Positions 41,489-50,231 of a stretch of 64,000 bases of DNA are shown piece by piece; within the stretch, counting starts at the first letter, position 1; each line of letters begins with the position of its first letter. The DNA is from Bog-473 sp963791455. Lineage in GTDB: Bacteria; Actinomycetota; Acidimicrobiia; Acidimicrobiales; RAAP-2. The notes beneath the pieces were generated by a model. It saw only the letters and a list, made by a program, of their open reading frames with translations, did not search any database and was not told the DNA's origin. The stretch covers positions 434,001 through 498,000 of the forward strand of contig CAWBSM010000002.1 of the NCBI GenBank assembly GCA_963791455.1. The letters run 5' to 3'. A program made the position numbers and the translations under genes.

Positions 41489-42766
41489 TCAGAGATCCCC
41501 GTCGAGGGTGCGCAAGAGGTTCGTGGTGTCGTTCGAGTACACGCCGAGGAGCGACGAGATGTCGCTGCTCTGAGCGGTGGCGCGATAGGTGGTGCCGTCG
41601 GAGGAATTGGCCAGCTTCGTGAAGACGATTGCCAGTTGCGATGCATCGCTCTCGACGTGGTGCGCCTGCCCGATCGCATTCGAAGGCAGGCTCATCCCCC
41701 GGAGGTCGTCGGCCAGTTGGGTCAGGGCCGCGGCGGCGGCCAGATGCGCCGGTCGGAGGCAGGCCACCGTCTGACAGGAACTGGCCTTGGCGCTCGCCGC
41801 CCCGATGGCACCGTCGGCGCGGTTGGTGTCGGCCTGCGCCGTGGTGAACTGCTGGGTGCCCGTCTGGCTGTGACCGAAGATGGCGTTCTGGGTGAGGTTC
41901 TGGGTGAGGAACAGGATCGAGCCCCAGACGATGGCGAAGATCATCCAGCGTCGAGCGGCCCCTTGGAGCACGAGGGTCCCCCGAGGCGGTAGCTGAACGC
42001 CGGGCGGTGATGCCGCCGTGCGTTCCCACGGTGAGGGCGGGGGCATGGCGCACACACCAAGCGGGGTCGCCGTCGGCGCCGGCGGGGGCCAGCCGGGCGG
42101 CGCCGGCGGGGGCCAGCCGGGCGGCGCCGGCGGGGGTGGCGGCGCCGGCGGAGGGGCGGACCACCCGGTGACCGGGTCGCCGAGCATGCCCCAGGCGTAC
42201 TCCGACGTCAGCAAGGTGAACCAGGCGTGGAACCGGACCGCATAGCGCAGCAGGGCCGAGTAGGCGTCGTAAAGCGGCTGCGGCAGGCGCCCCGTGATCA
42301 GGACGACGACCCACATCGCGAGGAGCAGCGGCAGGGTTAGGCCGTACTCCACGATCTCGTAGAACACGGCGGCCGGGACGGCCAAGATGATTCGGAACAG
42401 CACGGCCCAGCGATTCAACCGGCCCGGGGCGGGAAAGAAGGGGCGCGCCGGATAGTCCTCGTCGTCGAGCGAGAAGGGCGGATAACGGTCCGTCAGCAGG
42501 AACAGGTAGGCGCCGACCCGGGTGTACCAGCGCACCACGCCGCTGATGAATCCGTGCGCCCAGGCCGGCAGGCGTCCCATGCCGAGCGCGGCGAACCACC
42601 CGATCACCACGACGACCAAGAGAGCCACGGAGAGGAAGTACAAGACGATGATCTGGGGGATGGCCAAGATGATGCGGAAGGCCACCGTGAGTCGCCGTTG
42701 CGGTCCGGACCCGGCGTACCACATGTCGACCCGCCGGTTGGACACCGCCATAGCCGCGTCGCTCAT
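41489..42766 (-). CDS. DUF4389 membrane protein
   Basis: A 425-residue protein with two DUF4389 repeats (FRIILAIPQIIVLYFLSVAL, and FRIILAVPAAVFYEIVEYGL), each followed by helices and a LTDRYPPF or LTSEYAW segment. A Pro-rich linker of about 50 residues built from PPAPPGWP repeats follows, then another helix (WMIFAIVWGSILFLTQN) and an extracytoplasmic Ala/Ser/Thr-rich domain. DUF4389 is an actinobacterial membrane family of unknown function. Confidence 0.8.
   Translation of the reverse strand: MSDAAMAVSNRRVDMWYAGSGPQRRLTVAFRIILAIPQIIVLYFLSVALLVVVVIGWFAALGMGRLPAWAHGFISGVVRWYTRVGAYLFLLTDRYPPFSLDDEDYPARPFFPAPGRLNRWAVLFRIILAVPAAVFYEIVEYGLTLPLLLAMWVVVLITGRLPQPLYDAYSALLRYAVRFHAWFTLLTSEYAWGMLGDPVTGWSAPPPAPPPPPAPPGWPPPAPPGWPPPAPTATPLGVCAMPPPSPWERTAASPPGVQLPPRGTLVLQGAARRWMIFAIVWGSILFLTQNLTQNAIFGHSQTGTQQFTTAQADTNRADGAIGAASAKASSCQTVACLRPAHLAAAAALTQLADDLRGMSLPSNAIGQAHHVESDASQLAIVFTKLANSSDGTTYRATAQSSDISSLLGVYSNDTTNLLRTLDGDL
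42075..42136. repeat. 24-nt tandem repeat in the DUF4389 gene
   Basis: Two exact 24-base units (42075-42098 and 42099-42122) plus a partial third, encoding repeats of PPAPPGWP in the linker. The number of units may vary between strains by slippage. Confidence 0.7.
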
Positions 42767-42837
42767 GGAACCCCCTGTGCGGGCCGCCCGTCGCCGGAGC
42801 CCGGTCCAACGCGAACGTTAGAGGATCGGCCGAACCC

Positions 42838-43968
42838 TCAGAGAGCTTCGTAGAGGGCGCCGATGAGGGCGCGGTTGCGCGTGCTCTGCCAGCGAGGCAC
42901 GACGTCGTTCATGACGTACCCGAAGGCCACGCCGGCGTCGGGATCCGCGAAGCCGAGCGCGCCCCCCGTGCCGAAGTGGCCGAAGCTCCGCGGATTGGGG
43001 CCGAAGGGTCGCCGCGGCGTCGTCGGCTTGAACCCGAGGCCGAACGTCACGTCCTCGTGGAGGATCGGGCAGAAACCCTCCGACTGCGGGGAGGTCGCCT
43101 CAGCGAGCAGGTCGACGGAGAGGAGCCGATTGGGCTCGAGCAGCGCCCCGTACACGCGGGCCACGCCGCACGCCGAGCCGTGGCCGTTGGTCGAGGGGAC
43201 CTCGGCGCCACGCCACTCCTCCGTGTTGACCACGCCCATCGACGAGTACCCCGGCGGGTTGAAGTAGCTCAGCATCTCCATGCGGGCGTCGCCCCTCAGT
43301 GTGTCCTCGACGCGCCACGGGCCGCTCGACCCATGGAAGATCACGTCGGCGCAGCGGTGGCGCTCCGCCGCGGGGACCCCGACGTAGACGTCGGCCCCGA
43401 GCGGCCTCGTCACGCCGGCCAGCCGGCGCCCGCACGGCTCGCCGCTCACTCGGCGCACCACCTCGCCGATGAGGTGCCCGTAGGTGTTGGTGTGATAGGC
43501 GTGGCGCGTCCCGGGGTCCCACCACGGTTCCGTCGCGGCCAAAGCGCCGGTCATCCGGTCCCACTGCCACAGGTCCTCGTCGGTCAGGGGCAAGCGGATG
43601 GCGGGCACGCCGGCGCGATGACACAGCGCCTGCCGCAGCGTGGCCGCCTCCTTGCCGCCCGCGGCGAACTCGGGCCACACGGAGGCGATGGGGTCGTCGA
43701 GGAGGATCAGCCCGGCGTCGACGAGCTGCAGGGCCAAGAGCGCGACGAAGGCCTTGCCCACGGAGTAGAAGTTGACCAGGGTGTCGCCCTGCCACGGCGT
43801 GCCCCCCGGCTGATCGGTCCAGCCGCCGGCCAGGTCGACCACCGGCCTGCCGTCCACGATGACGCAGACCGCCGCGCCGACCTCGCCGCGCTCGGCGAAG
43901 TTCCGGGCGAACTCCGTCCGCACCGCGTTGAACGCCTTGTCGCAGTGACCAGTGATCGGGGTGTCCAC
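42838..43968 (-). CDS. serine hydrolase, class C beta-lactamase/EstB fold
   Basis: A 376-residue beta-lactamase-related esterase. The nucleophile motif is SVGKAF (SxxK, about residue 72), the YxN-type motif is YHTNTYGH, and GHFGTGGALGFADPDAG near the end takes the place of KTG. GTG 43968 is chosen because the upstream frame is not homologous-like. Family members hydrolyse esters, D-peptides or lactones; no signal peptide is seen, so it is likely cytosolic. It follows the HD gene closely. Confidence 0.85.
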   Translation of the reverse strand: MDTPITGHCDKAFNAVRTEFARNFAERGEVGAAVCVIVDGRPVVDLAGGWTDQPGGTPWQGDTLVNFYSVGKAFVALLALQLVDAGLILLDDPIASVWPEFAAGGKEAATLRQALCHRAGVPAIRLPLTDEDLWQWDRMTGALAATEPWWDPGTRHAYHTNTYGHLIGEVVRRVSGEPCGRRLAGVTRPLGADVYVGVPAAERHRCADVIFHGSSGPWRVEDTLRGDARMEMLSYFNPPGYSSMGVVNTEEWRGAEVPSTNGHGSACGVARVYGALLEPNRLLSVDLLAEATSPQSEGFCPILHEDVTFGLGFKPTTPRRPFGPNPRSFGHFGTGGALGFADPDAGVAFGYVMNDVVPRWQSTRNRALIGALYEAL

Positions 43969-43975
43969 CGGCCCG

Positions 43976-44563
43976 TCAAGCCCCTTGCGCCGGCCGACCG
44001 CCGGCGCCCGTCCCCTCGGACAGCTCGCGCAGGAGCGGGACCCAGTGGCCCAGCGGGGCCACCTCGAGCCCCTCGACCTTGGCGGCGTCGTCGGCCCGGC
44101 GCAGCACCAACGCGTCGGCCGCCCAGGGCCGGGTGCGAAAGGCAGCCGCCTCGGACTCCGACAGCGCGCCCCCCTGACGCCCCAGCGAGACCACGCTGTC
44201 GGCACCCAGCACCCCGGTGTAGCCGACCTCGGCCGCCACGAGATATCGCTTCGCCTCCACGTGCAGGGCAACGATCGCCGCCACCCGCTCCCCCAGGGCG
44301 CCCCGCACCGCCTGTGCGCCCGCCGTGGCGTGCGTTTCGTCGGTCCCGCCGGGCAACAGATGCCCGATGTCGTGCACCAGTCCCGCCACCGCCAGCTCGC
44401 CGTCCCCTCGATGCAGATGGGCCAGATGGGCCAGTAGTGCGGCGGTCTGCAGCGCGTGGTCGAGCAGCGAGACAGCCGCGCCGGGCCCGAGCGGCTGGTC
44501 CGCGCCCGCGGCCACCACCCACAGGATCTCGTCGGCGCTCAGGCCTGCCGCGCCTTCGCTCAC
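43976..44563 (-). CDS. HD-domain protein, PhnZ-like
   Basis: A 195-residue HD-fold protein. SLLDHALQTAALLAHLAHLH then LVHDIGHLLPG gives the HD pair; HVEAKRYLVAAEVGY, SLGRQGGALSESE and ADDAAKVEGLE match the COG4341/PhnZ-type subgroup. PhnZ is a mixed-valence di-iron oxygenase that cleaves hydroxy-phosphonates; this branch also contains uncharacterised members. No phosphonate genes lie nearby, so the substrate is open. The gene ends seven bases before the serine hydrolase start. Confidence 0.75.
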   Translation of the reverse strand: MSEGAAGLSADEILWVVAAGADQPLGPGAAVSLLDHALQTAALLAHLAHLHRGDGELAVAGLVHDIGHLLPGGTDETHATAGAQAVRGALGERVAAIVALHVEAKRYLVAAEVGYTGVLGADSVVSLGRQGGALSESEAAAFRTRPWAADALVLRRADDAAKVEGLEVAPLGHWVPLLRELSEGTGAGGRPAQGA

Positions 44564-44625
44564 CGCACCATTGTCCCGCGGTCGGGGCCCGTTCGCCTCC
44601 GTTGGTGAGGGTACGGTGACCCCCC

Positions 44626-45855
44626 GTGCCCTGGACCCCCCCGCCGCGCAGCGCCTGGACAGAGAAGATGATCTCCCTCGGGCGCGGCCTGGGCGACGAC
44701 GGGCGCTCCCTGGTCTCGCTCGACCCCGCCCAGCTGCGGGAAGCCGCGAGGGCCACCACCGGGCTCGACGACTTCGGCGACTCGTGGTGGGAGGAGCCGT
44801 TCGCGCGCCTATGTGCGTCGCTCGACACCGAGGCCCGCCTCCACCTGCCCGGCCGCATCCGCACCCGAGGCGAGATCCAGCTGATCCTGCAGAACCGGCT
44901 GCGCATGGTCGGCCTGTGGAACAAGGAGGCCGCCGTCCTGCGCGAGCCGGTCGAGGCGCCGATCGTCGTGACGGGCCTCGGGCGCTCGGGCACCACGTTG
45001 CTCCACGAGCTGCTCGCCTGCGACCCCGACAACCGCCCTCCGCTGCTGTGGGAACTGCTGCACACCGTCCCCTACGACGACGCCGCGGGCGAGCTCTGCG
45101 ACGACGAGATCACCCTCATGGACGAGATGGTGCCCGCCTTCACCGCCATGCACGAGAACGGCGGTCGGCTCCCCACGGAGTGCATCTTCGCCTTCGCCCA
45201 CCAATTCTCGAGCGACATGTACACCGGCCTCTACAACGTGGCCGAGTACACGGTGTGGCGGAGCGGCATCGACCAGACCCCCATCTACGACTGGCACAAG
45301 CGCCATCTCCAGACGCTGCAATGGGTGGCCGGGCGGCCGACGACGCGCTGGGTCCTCAAGGCGCCCTCCCACCTTTCCGCCCTGCCCCACCTCTTCGCGA
45401 CCTACCCCGACGCACGCGTCGTGATCACTCACCGCGACCCCCTGCGGGTCATCGGGTCGCTGGCGGACCTGATGGCGACGTTGCACTACATGCACTCGGA
45501 CGAGGTCGACCACGCCGTCCTGGTCGAGTTCATGGCGATGGGGCTCGAGCTGCAGATGGACCACGTCACGGCCGAGCGCGACGCCGGAGCCATCCCGCAG
45601 GACCAGATCGCCGACGTGGTCTACCGCGACCTGGTGGCGGACCCCGTCTCGGTCGTCGAACGGCTCTACCGGACCTGGGACCTGCCGCTGAGTCTGGAGT
45701 TCCGCGCCGCGCTCGAGGCGTACCTCGCCGCTCGCCACACCGCCCGCACGGGCGGCCACGATTATTCCTTCGGCGACACGGGCCTCGACCTGGCGACCCA
45801 CCGGGCCCTCGTCGGTCCCTACCAGGAGCGCTTCGGCGTGCCCTCGGAGGTTTGA
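44626..45855 (+). CDS. sulfotransferase-like protein
   Basis: A 409-residue protein of the actinobacterial Sulfotransfer_3 type. PAPS-binding loop IVVTGLGRSGTTLLHELLA (about residue 113), second motif RVVITHRDPLRVIGSLADL with Arg and Ser for the 3'-phosphate, then an Asn/His-rich middle region. Similar genes in mycobacteria sulfate lipids or sterols, but the acceptor is unknown here. Starts GTG 44626. Confidence 0.82.
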   Translation: MPWTPPPRSAWTEKMISLGRGLGDDGRSLVSLDPAQLREAARATTGLDDFGDSWWEEPFARLCASLDTEARLHLPGRIRTRGEIQLILQNRLRMVGLWNKEAAVLREPVEAPIVVTGLGRSGTTLLHELLACDPDNRPPLLWELLHTVPYDDAAGELCDDEITLMDEMVPAFTAMHENGGRLPTECIFAFAHQFSSDMYTGLYNVAEYTVWRSGIDQTPIYDWHKRHLQTLQWVAGRPTTRWVLKAPSHLSALPHLFATYPDARVVITHRDPLRVIGSLADLMATLHYMHSDEVDHAVLVEFMAMGLELQMDHVTAERDAGAIPQDQIADVVYRDLVADPVSVVERLYRTWDLPLSLEFRAALEAYLAARHTARTGGHDYSFGDTGLDLATHRALVGPYQERFGVPSEV

Positions 45856-45880
45856 GGGCGCCGCTCGGTGCGCTCCAGCG

Positions 45881-47053
45881 CTAGGCGGGACCCGCCGCTG
45901 TCAGTCGGCCGGCTACCTCCTCGAGCGGCACCACCTCCGCCGTCGGGTGCGGCGGCCCGTCGGCCAGGACCCAGCGCACCAGCATGTAACCCTCGAGTCG
46001 CCCCCCCGTGTCGAGCCAGTTGTCGACACCCTGACCGGGATCCGACGGGGCGATGACCAGGCGCCAGGCCCCGTCGGGCGAGCGGGTGGCCGTCTTGTTG
46101 TTCAGCGCCGTGGTCGTGTAGCGATAGTCGAAGCTCTCCATCCAGGGCGAGGTCAGCGTCAGGCCCCAATAAAGGAAGGGCTGGTCCGGTTCCCGGACGG
46201 TCACCACCAGCGCCTGGCCCGGGTCGAGCCGGAACCGGCCGCCGTGATAGGTCATCTCCGCGTTGGAGTGCGAACGCACCTCGTCGTCCTGGGCGGCCAC
46301 GTGGGCCGAGCCGGCCTGTCCGCCGAACGTGTTCATGTTGCTCCCGGCGTCGTGCCACATCTGCAGCGCGGTCCCGCCGACGAAGGTGAGGAACATGGCG
46401 GCGAACTCGAGCTTGGGCGCGAGCTCCTCGCTCGAGAGCAGCGGGGGCGGCACCACCTCGCCCGGCTCGGGCACCAGCTCCATCCGCAGGCGCGACATGC
46501 GCTCCGGACGCTTCTCGAAGTGCGTCTCGCGGACAGCCAGCTGGGCGGTGCCGGGCTCCAGCACGACGGCGTTGCGCGGCCTGGGACTCGGCATCTTGGA
46601 CGCGGGTGCGACGAGGATGTCGACCTCGCCGTTGGGTCCCAGCTCGAACTCGTCGATGTGGGTCTGGGTCTGGGTGCCCGTGCGCCCGCCCACCTGCCCC
46701 TGCCCGAAGGCCGTCCCGAACGTCATGCCGAGGTAGGCGCAGTCGCCCCGGTACCCGAGAAGCCGGTAGGACCGCGAGTCGTCGAGCACACAGAACAGGT
46801 AGTGCACGTCGGGGTTGTCGACCAGGAGCTTGCGGTACTCGTCTTGGAGCGTGAAGAGCTGGGGATGCAGCGGATCGGAGCGCTCGACGATCCAGTCCAG
46901 AGCCAGGCGGGAGAGCCGGGTCACCCACCGGTAACCCTCGGCCAGGTCCACGTCGGTCTCGGGGACGCCGGTCGCCCGCCGCACCACGTCGAGCGCCGCC
47001 GCCTGGGCCTGCATCCAGGCTTCGAATGCCGTGTTCAGCCGTTCGTCTTGCAT
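45881..47053 (-). CDS. DUF1214-domain protein
   Basis: A 390-residue protein whose last 120 residues are DUF1214: YWGLTLTSPWMESFDYRYTT, NNKTATRSPDGAWRLVIAPS and DPGQGVDNWLDTGG are highly typical. The N-terminal half is a separate, mostly helical/beta region. No signal peptide is visible. The family is often encoded near lipid and steroid genes and its function is unknown; here it stands between a sulfotransferase and the acyl-CoA catabolic operon, divergent from the latter. Confidence 0.82.
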   Translation of the reverse strand: MQDERLNTAFEAWMQAQAAALDVVRRATGVPETDVDLAEGYRWVTRLSRLALDWIVERSDPLHPQLFTLQDEYRKLLVDNPDVHYLFCVLDDSRSYRLLGYRGDCAYLGMTFGTAFGQGQVGGRTGTQTQTHIDEFELGPNGEVDILVAPASKMPSPRPRNAVVLEPGTAQLAVRETHFEKRPERMSRLRMELVPEPGEVVPPPLLSSEELAPKLEFAAMFLTFVGGTALQMWHDAGSNMNTFGGQAGSAHVAAQDDEVRSHSNAEMTYHGGRFRLDPGQALVVTVREPDQPFLYWGLTLTSPWMESFDYRYTTTALNNKTATRSPDGAWRLVIAPSDPGQGVDNWLDTGGRLEGYMLVRWVLADGPPHPTAEVVPLEEVAGRLTAAGPA

Positions 47054-47118
47054 CCGGGCGACGCTACCCAGGTTCGGGCGGAGTCGCCCGCTCCGGGCGC
47101 GCCCGGTAACTTCGGGGC

Positions 47119-48510
47119 GTGACCGACACCGCGATTGACGCCACTGGGACGGCCGAGCTCCTGAGCGAACTGCGCGCCTGGCTGGACGACAACTGGGACC
47201 CCGATCTGACGGTGGCCGAGTGGTGGGAACGCCTGGGACTGGCGGGCTGGGCCGCCCCCGGCCTGCCCACCCATGCCTACGGCAAGGCCATGGCCCGCGC
47301 CGACGTCGTCTTGGTGCAGCAGGAGATCACCAAGTTCGGGGCGTTGGGGCCGCCGGCCGGGCTGGGCCTGCTCCTCGCCGCCCCGACGATCGCCACTCAC
47401 GGTACCCAGGAGCAAGTCGACCACTACGTGCGCGACATCGTGACCGGCCAGAAGGCCTGGTGCCAGCTCTTCAGCGAACCCCAGGCGGGATCGGACCTGG
47501 CCGGCCTGCAGACCCGGGCGGTCAAGGACGGTGACGAGTGGGTCGTCAACGGCCAGAAGGTGTGGACCTCGGGCGGCCAGTACGCCGACCTGGGCATGCT
47601 GCTGGCTCGCACCGACCCCGAGGTGCCCAAGCACCAGGGCATCTCCTACTTCGCCTTCGACATGCTCCAAGACGGCGTCGACGTGCGCCCGCTCAAGGAA
47701 ATGACCGGTCACGCCCTCTTCAACGAGGTCTTCATCACCGACGCCCGGGTGGCCGACTCGGCGCTCATCGGCGGCGTCAACAACGGGTGGGCCGCCGCCA
47801 ATACCACCCTCATGAACGAGCGGGCGGGTCTCGGCTCCGGCGGCGGCGTTGCGGCCGGCGGTGGCCTGGCGCAGCCCGGTACCGTCCTCGGTTTCCTCGG
47901 CAAGCGGGTGGGCGACCTCGTCGGCCCGGTGCCGACTGCAGCCGGCAACGGTGCCGGGGCCGGGGCCAAAAGCCCGCAACAGCCCGGCGGACCCGGCGGA
48001 CCCGGCGTCGCCGGCGGTGCCCTCGGTGCCATGCGCGGCGGGGCGAGCATGCTGATCGCGCTGGCCCAGTCCCGGGGCGTCAACAACGATCCGGGGATCC
48101 GCCAGGATCTCGCCCGGCTCTATACGCTCGGGGAGTTGGGCCGGTTCAACGGGCTCCGGGTCAAGGCGGTCAAGGAGCAGGGAGGTGACATCTTGGGCAT
48201 GCCGAACGTGGCCAAGCTCTCCATGAGCCAGATCGTGCGCCTCACCCGCGACCTCGGCCTGCGCATCGCCGGGCCGACCGGGATGCTGCACGCCTACGAC
48301 GTCGACGACAAGGCCGCCCTGAAGCACGCCACCGGCGACCCGTTCGCGGGCGGGGTCACCGAGATGGCGCTCTTCGCGCAGGCGCCCCCCATCTACGGCG
48401 GGACCGACCAGGTCCAACGCAACATCATCGGGGAACGGGTCCTCGGGCTGCCCAAGGAGCCGAGCAACGACCGGGTCACACCCTTCTCCCAGTTGCCGAA
48501 GAACGCCTAG
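47119..48510 (+). CDS. acyl-CoA dehydrogenase
   Basis: A 463-residue ACAD. CQLFSEPQAGSDLAGLQTRA and WVVNGQKVWTSGGQYADLGM are the FAD/substrate signatures, and IYGGTDQVQRNIIGERVLGL is the C-terminal motif. A Gly/Pro/Ala-rich insertion of about 60 residues (residues 235-300) separates the two halves and is unusual. The position of the catalytic base is not certain. It probably introduces the alpha-beta double bond in a branched or steroid side-chain acyl-CoA, judged by its neighbours. Confidence 0.85.
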   Translation: MTDTAIDATGTAELLSELRAWLDDNWDPDLTVAEWWERLGLAGWAAPGLPTHAYGKAMARADVVLVQQEITKFGALGPPAGLGLLLAAPTIATHGTQEQVDHYVRDIVTGQKAWCQLFSEPQAGSDLAGLQTRAVKDGDEWVVNGQKVWTSGGQYADLGMLLARTDPEVPKHQGISYFAFDMLQDGVDVRPLKEMTGHALFNEVFITDARVADSALIGGVNNGWAAANTTLMNERAGLGSGGGVAAGGGLAQPGTVLGFLGKRVGDLVGPVPTAAGNGAGAGAKSPQQPGGPGGPGVAGGALGAMRGGASMLIALAQSRGVNNDPGIRQDLARLYTLGELGRFNGLRVKAVKEQGGDILGMPNVAKLSMSQIVRLTRDLGLRIAGPTGMLHAYDVDDKAALKHATGDPFAGGVTEMALFAQAPPIYGGTDQVQRNIIGERVLGLPKEPSNDRVTPFSQLPKNA

Positions 48511-48555
48511 GCGGCGTCGCAGCCGGCACGTGTCGGGACCGGGGGTGCGAGCGAG

Positions 48556-49731
48556 GTGAGCAGGGTGGACAGGACGTTGCGCGGCGCGGCGGCGGTCGTG
48601 GGCGTGGCCGACGACGTGTCCCCCACCGGCGAGCTCGAGCGAGCCGGCCGTGAGCTCGAGGTGGCCATGATCCTCGATGCCCTGGAGGACGCCGGCCTCA
48701 CGCTGTCCGACGTGGACGGGGTCTGCCACGCGGAGTCGGCCGTCGGCCTGGCCGAGTACCTGGGCATCCATCCCACCTTCACCGAGTCGACCATGACGGG
48801 CGGCTCGAGTTACGAGGTCCACGTCGAGCACGCCGCCGCCGCCATCGCCGCCGGCGTGTGCGAGGTCGTCGTCAGCGTGTACGCCTCGACGCCGCGCGGC
48901 GACCGCAGCCGCGGGCGCCGGATGCCGCGCCGCATGCCACCCGGTCCCAACCCCATGGCCGAGTGGGAGATGCCCTACGGTCTGCGCATGCCGATGGGCC
49001 CCTACGCGCTGGCGGCCGCCCGCCACATGCACGAGTTCGGGACCACGTCCGAGCAGCTGGCGGCGATCGCCGTCACCACGCGGCAGTGGGCAGCCCTCAA
49101 CCCACGGGCCCGCCACCGCGAACCCCTCACCGTCGCCGACGTGCTCGCCTCGCCCCTGCAGGTCAGCCCGCTGCACCTCCTCGACTGCTGCCTGGTCACC
49201 GACGGTGCCGGCGCCTTCGTGATGACGAGCGCGGACCGCGCGCGCTCGCTGCGCAAGCCGCCGGTCTTCGTGCTCGGCGCCGCCACCTGCACTGATCACA
49301 TGGCCATCACGCAGATGCCCGACCTCACCCGGACCCCTGGCCTGGTGTCGGGCGCCCACGCCTTCGCCATGGCGGGCCTCACCCCCGCCGAGGTGGACCT
49401 GCTGATGGGCTACGACAGCTTCACCATCACCGCCCTGCTCCACCTCGAGGACTTGGGCTTCTGTAAGAAGGGTGAGGGCGGCCCTTTCGCCGCCGAGGGC
49501 ACGCTCGGCCCTGGCGGTGGCCCGCTCGCCATGAACACCAACGGCGGCGGCCTCTCGTTCACTCATCCCGGCATGTACGGGATGTTCCTGATCACCGAGG
49601 CCGTGCGCCAGCTCCGGGGCGAATGCGGTGACCGCCAGGTCGGCGGGGCCGAGGTGGCCGTCGCCCACGGCTCGGGAATGGTGCTCTCGGTCATGTCGAC
49701 CGCGGTGCTCGGGACCGAGGCCACACTGTGA
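48556..49731 (+). CDS. thiolase-fold lipid-transfer/aldolase protein (Ltp2-like)
   Basis: A 391-residue non-condensing thiolase. The usual catalytic Cys is replaced: the site reads TGGSSYEVHVEHAAAAI. Later motifs are ADRARSLRKPP, LLMGYDSFTITALLHLEDLG and NTNGGGLSFTHPGMYG. This pattern, followed directly by a DUF35 gene, is that of Ltp2-type proteins, which with a DUF35 partner catalyse retro-aldol cleavage of steroid side-chain CoA esters. The gene ends in GTGA, overlapping the DUF35 start. Confidence 0.85.
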   Translation: MSRVDRTLRGAAAVVGVADDVSPTGELERAGRELEVAMILDALEDAGLTLSDVDGVCHAESAVGLAEYLGIHPTFTESTMTGGSSYEVHVEHAAAAIAAGVCEVVVSVYASTPRGDRSRGRRMPRRMPPGPNPMAEWEMPYGLRMPMGPYALAAARHMHEFGTTSEQLAAIAVTTRQWAALNPRARHREPLTVADVLASPLQVSPLHLLDCCLVTDGAGAFVMTSADRARSLRKPPVFVLGAATCTDHMAITQMPDLTRTPGLVSGAHAFAMAGLTPAEVDLLMGYDSFTITALLHLEDLGFCKKGEGGPFAAEGTLGPGGGPLAMNTNGGGLSFTHPGMYGMFLITEAVRQLRGECGDRQVGGAEVAVAHGSGMVLSVMSTAVLGTEATL

Positions 49732-50231
49732 GCAGCGGGCACGCCGGGAGCAGCGGGCACGCCGGGAGCAGCGGGAGCGGCGAGGCCCGAACGAGCTCGG
49801 ACCCGCCCGTCCGCTTCGAGCCGCCCGTCGGCGCCGACAGCGCGCCCTTCTGGGAGGCGACCCGCGAGGGAAGACTGCTCCTCCAGTGGTGCACGGCGTG
49901 CGACCGCCCGGTCTTTTACCCCCGTGCGTTCTGCCCTCGCTGCGCCGCGCCTGGCTCGGCGCTCCAGTGGCGTCGCGCCAGCGGGCGGGCCACGGTGTAC
50001 GCGGCCGGGGTCGAGCACAAACCCGAGGCGGCCGGAGCGGCCTTCTCGGGGGGCCAGCCGTACTGTGTGGCCCTGGTCGACCTGGAGGAGGGGGTCCGCA
50101 TGATGACCAACATCGTCGGCTGCCCGCCCGACGAGGTCCACAGTGGTCTGGCCGTGACGGTGACCTGGGAACCCCTCCCCGACGGCCGGCAACTGCCGCT
50201 GTTCCACCCAGCCACGGGGGAGGCGACGTGA
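49728..50231 (+). CDS. DUF35 OB-fold/zinc-ribbon partner protein
   Basis: A 167-residue DUF35 protein: helical REGRLLLQWCTAC, zinc ribbon CTACDRPVFYPRAFCPRC (four Cys) and an OB-fold ending in GLAVTVTWEP. DUF35 proteins bind the acyl-CoA chain for thiolase-like Ltp2 or for MaoC-like hydratases. The first 15 residues are SSGHAG repeats encoded by 18-base tandem repeats at 49731-49775, so the true N-terminus may be shorter. Overlaps both neighbours by four bases. Confidence 0.85.
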   Translation: MSSGHAGSSGHAGSSGSGEARTSSDPPVRFEPPVGADSAPFWEATREGRLLLQWCTACDRPVFYPRAFCPRCAAPGSALQWRRASGRATVYAAGVEHKPEAAGAAFSGGQPYCVALVDLEEGVRMMTNIVGCPPDEVHSGLAVTVTWEPLPDGRQLPLFHPATGEAT

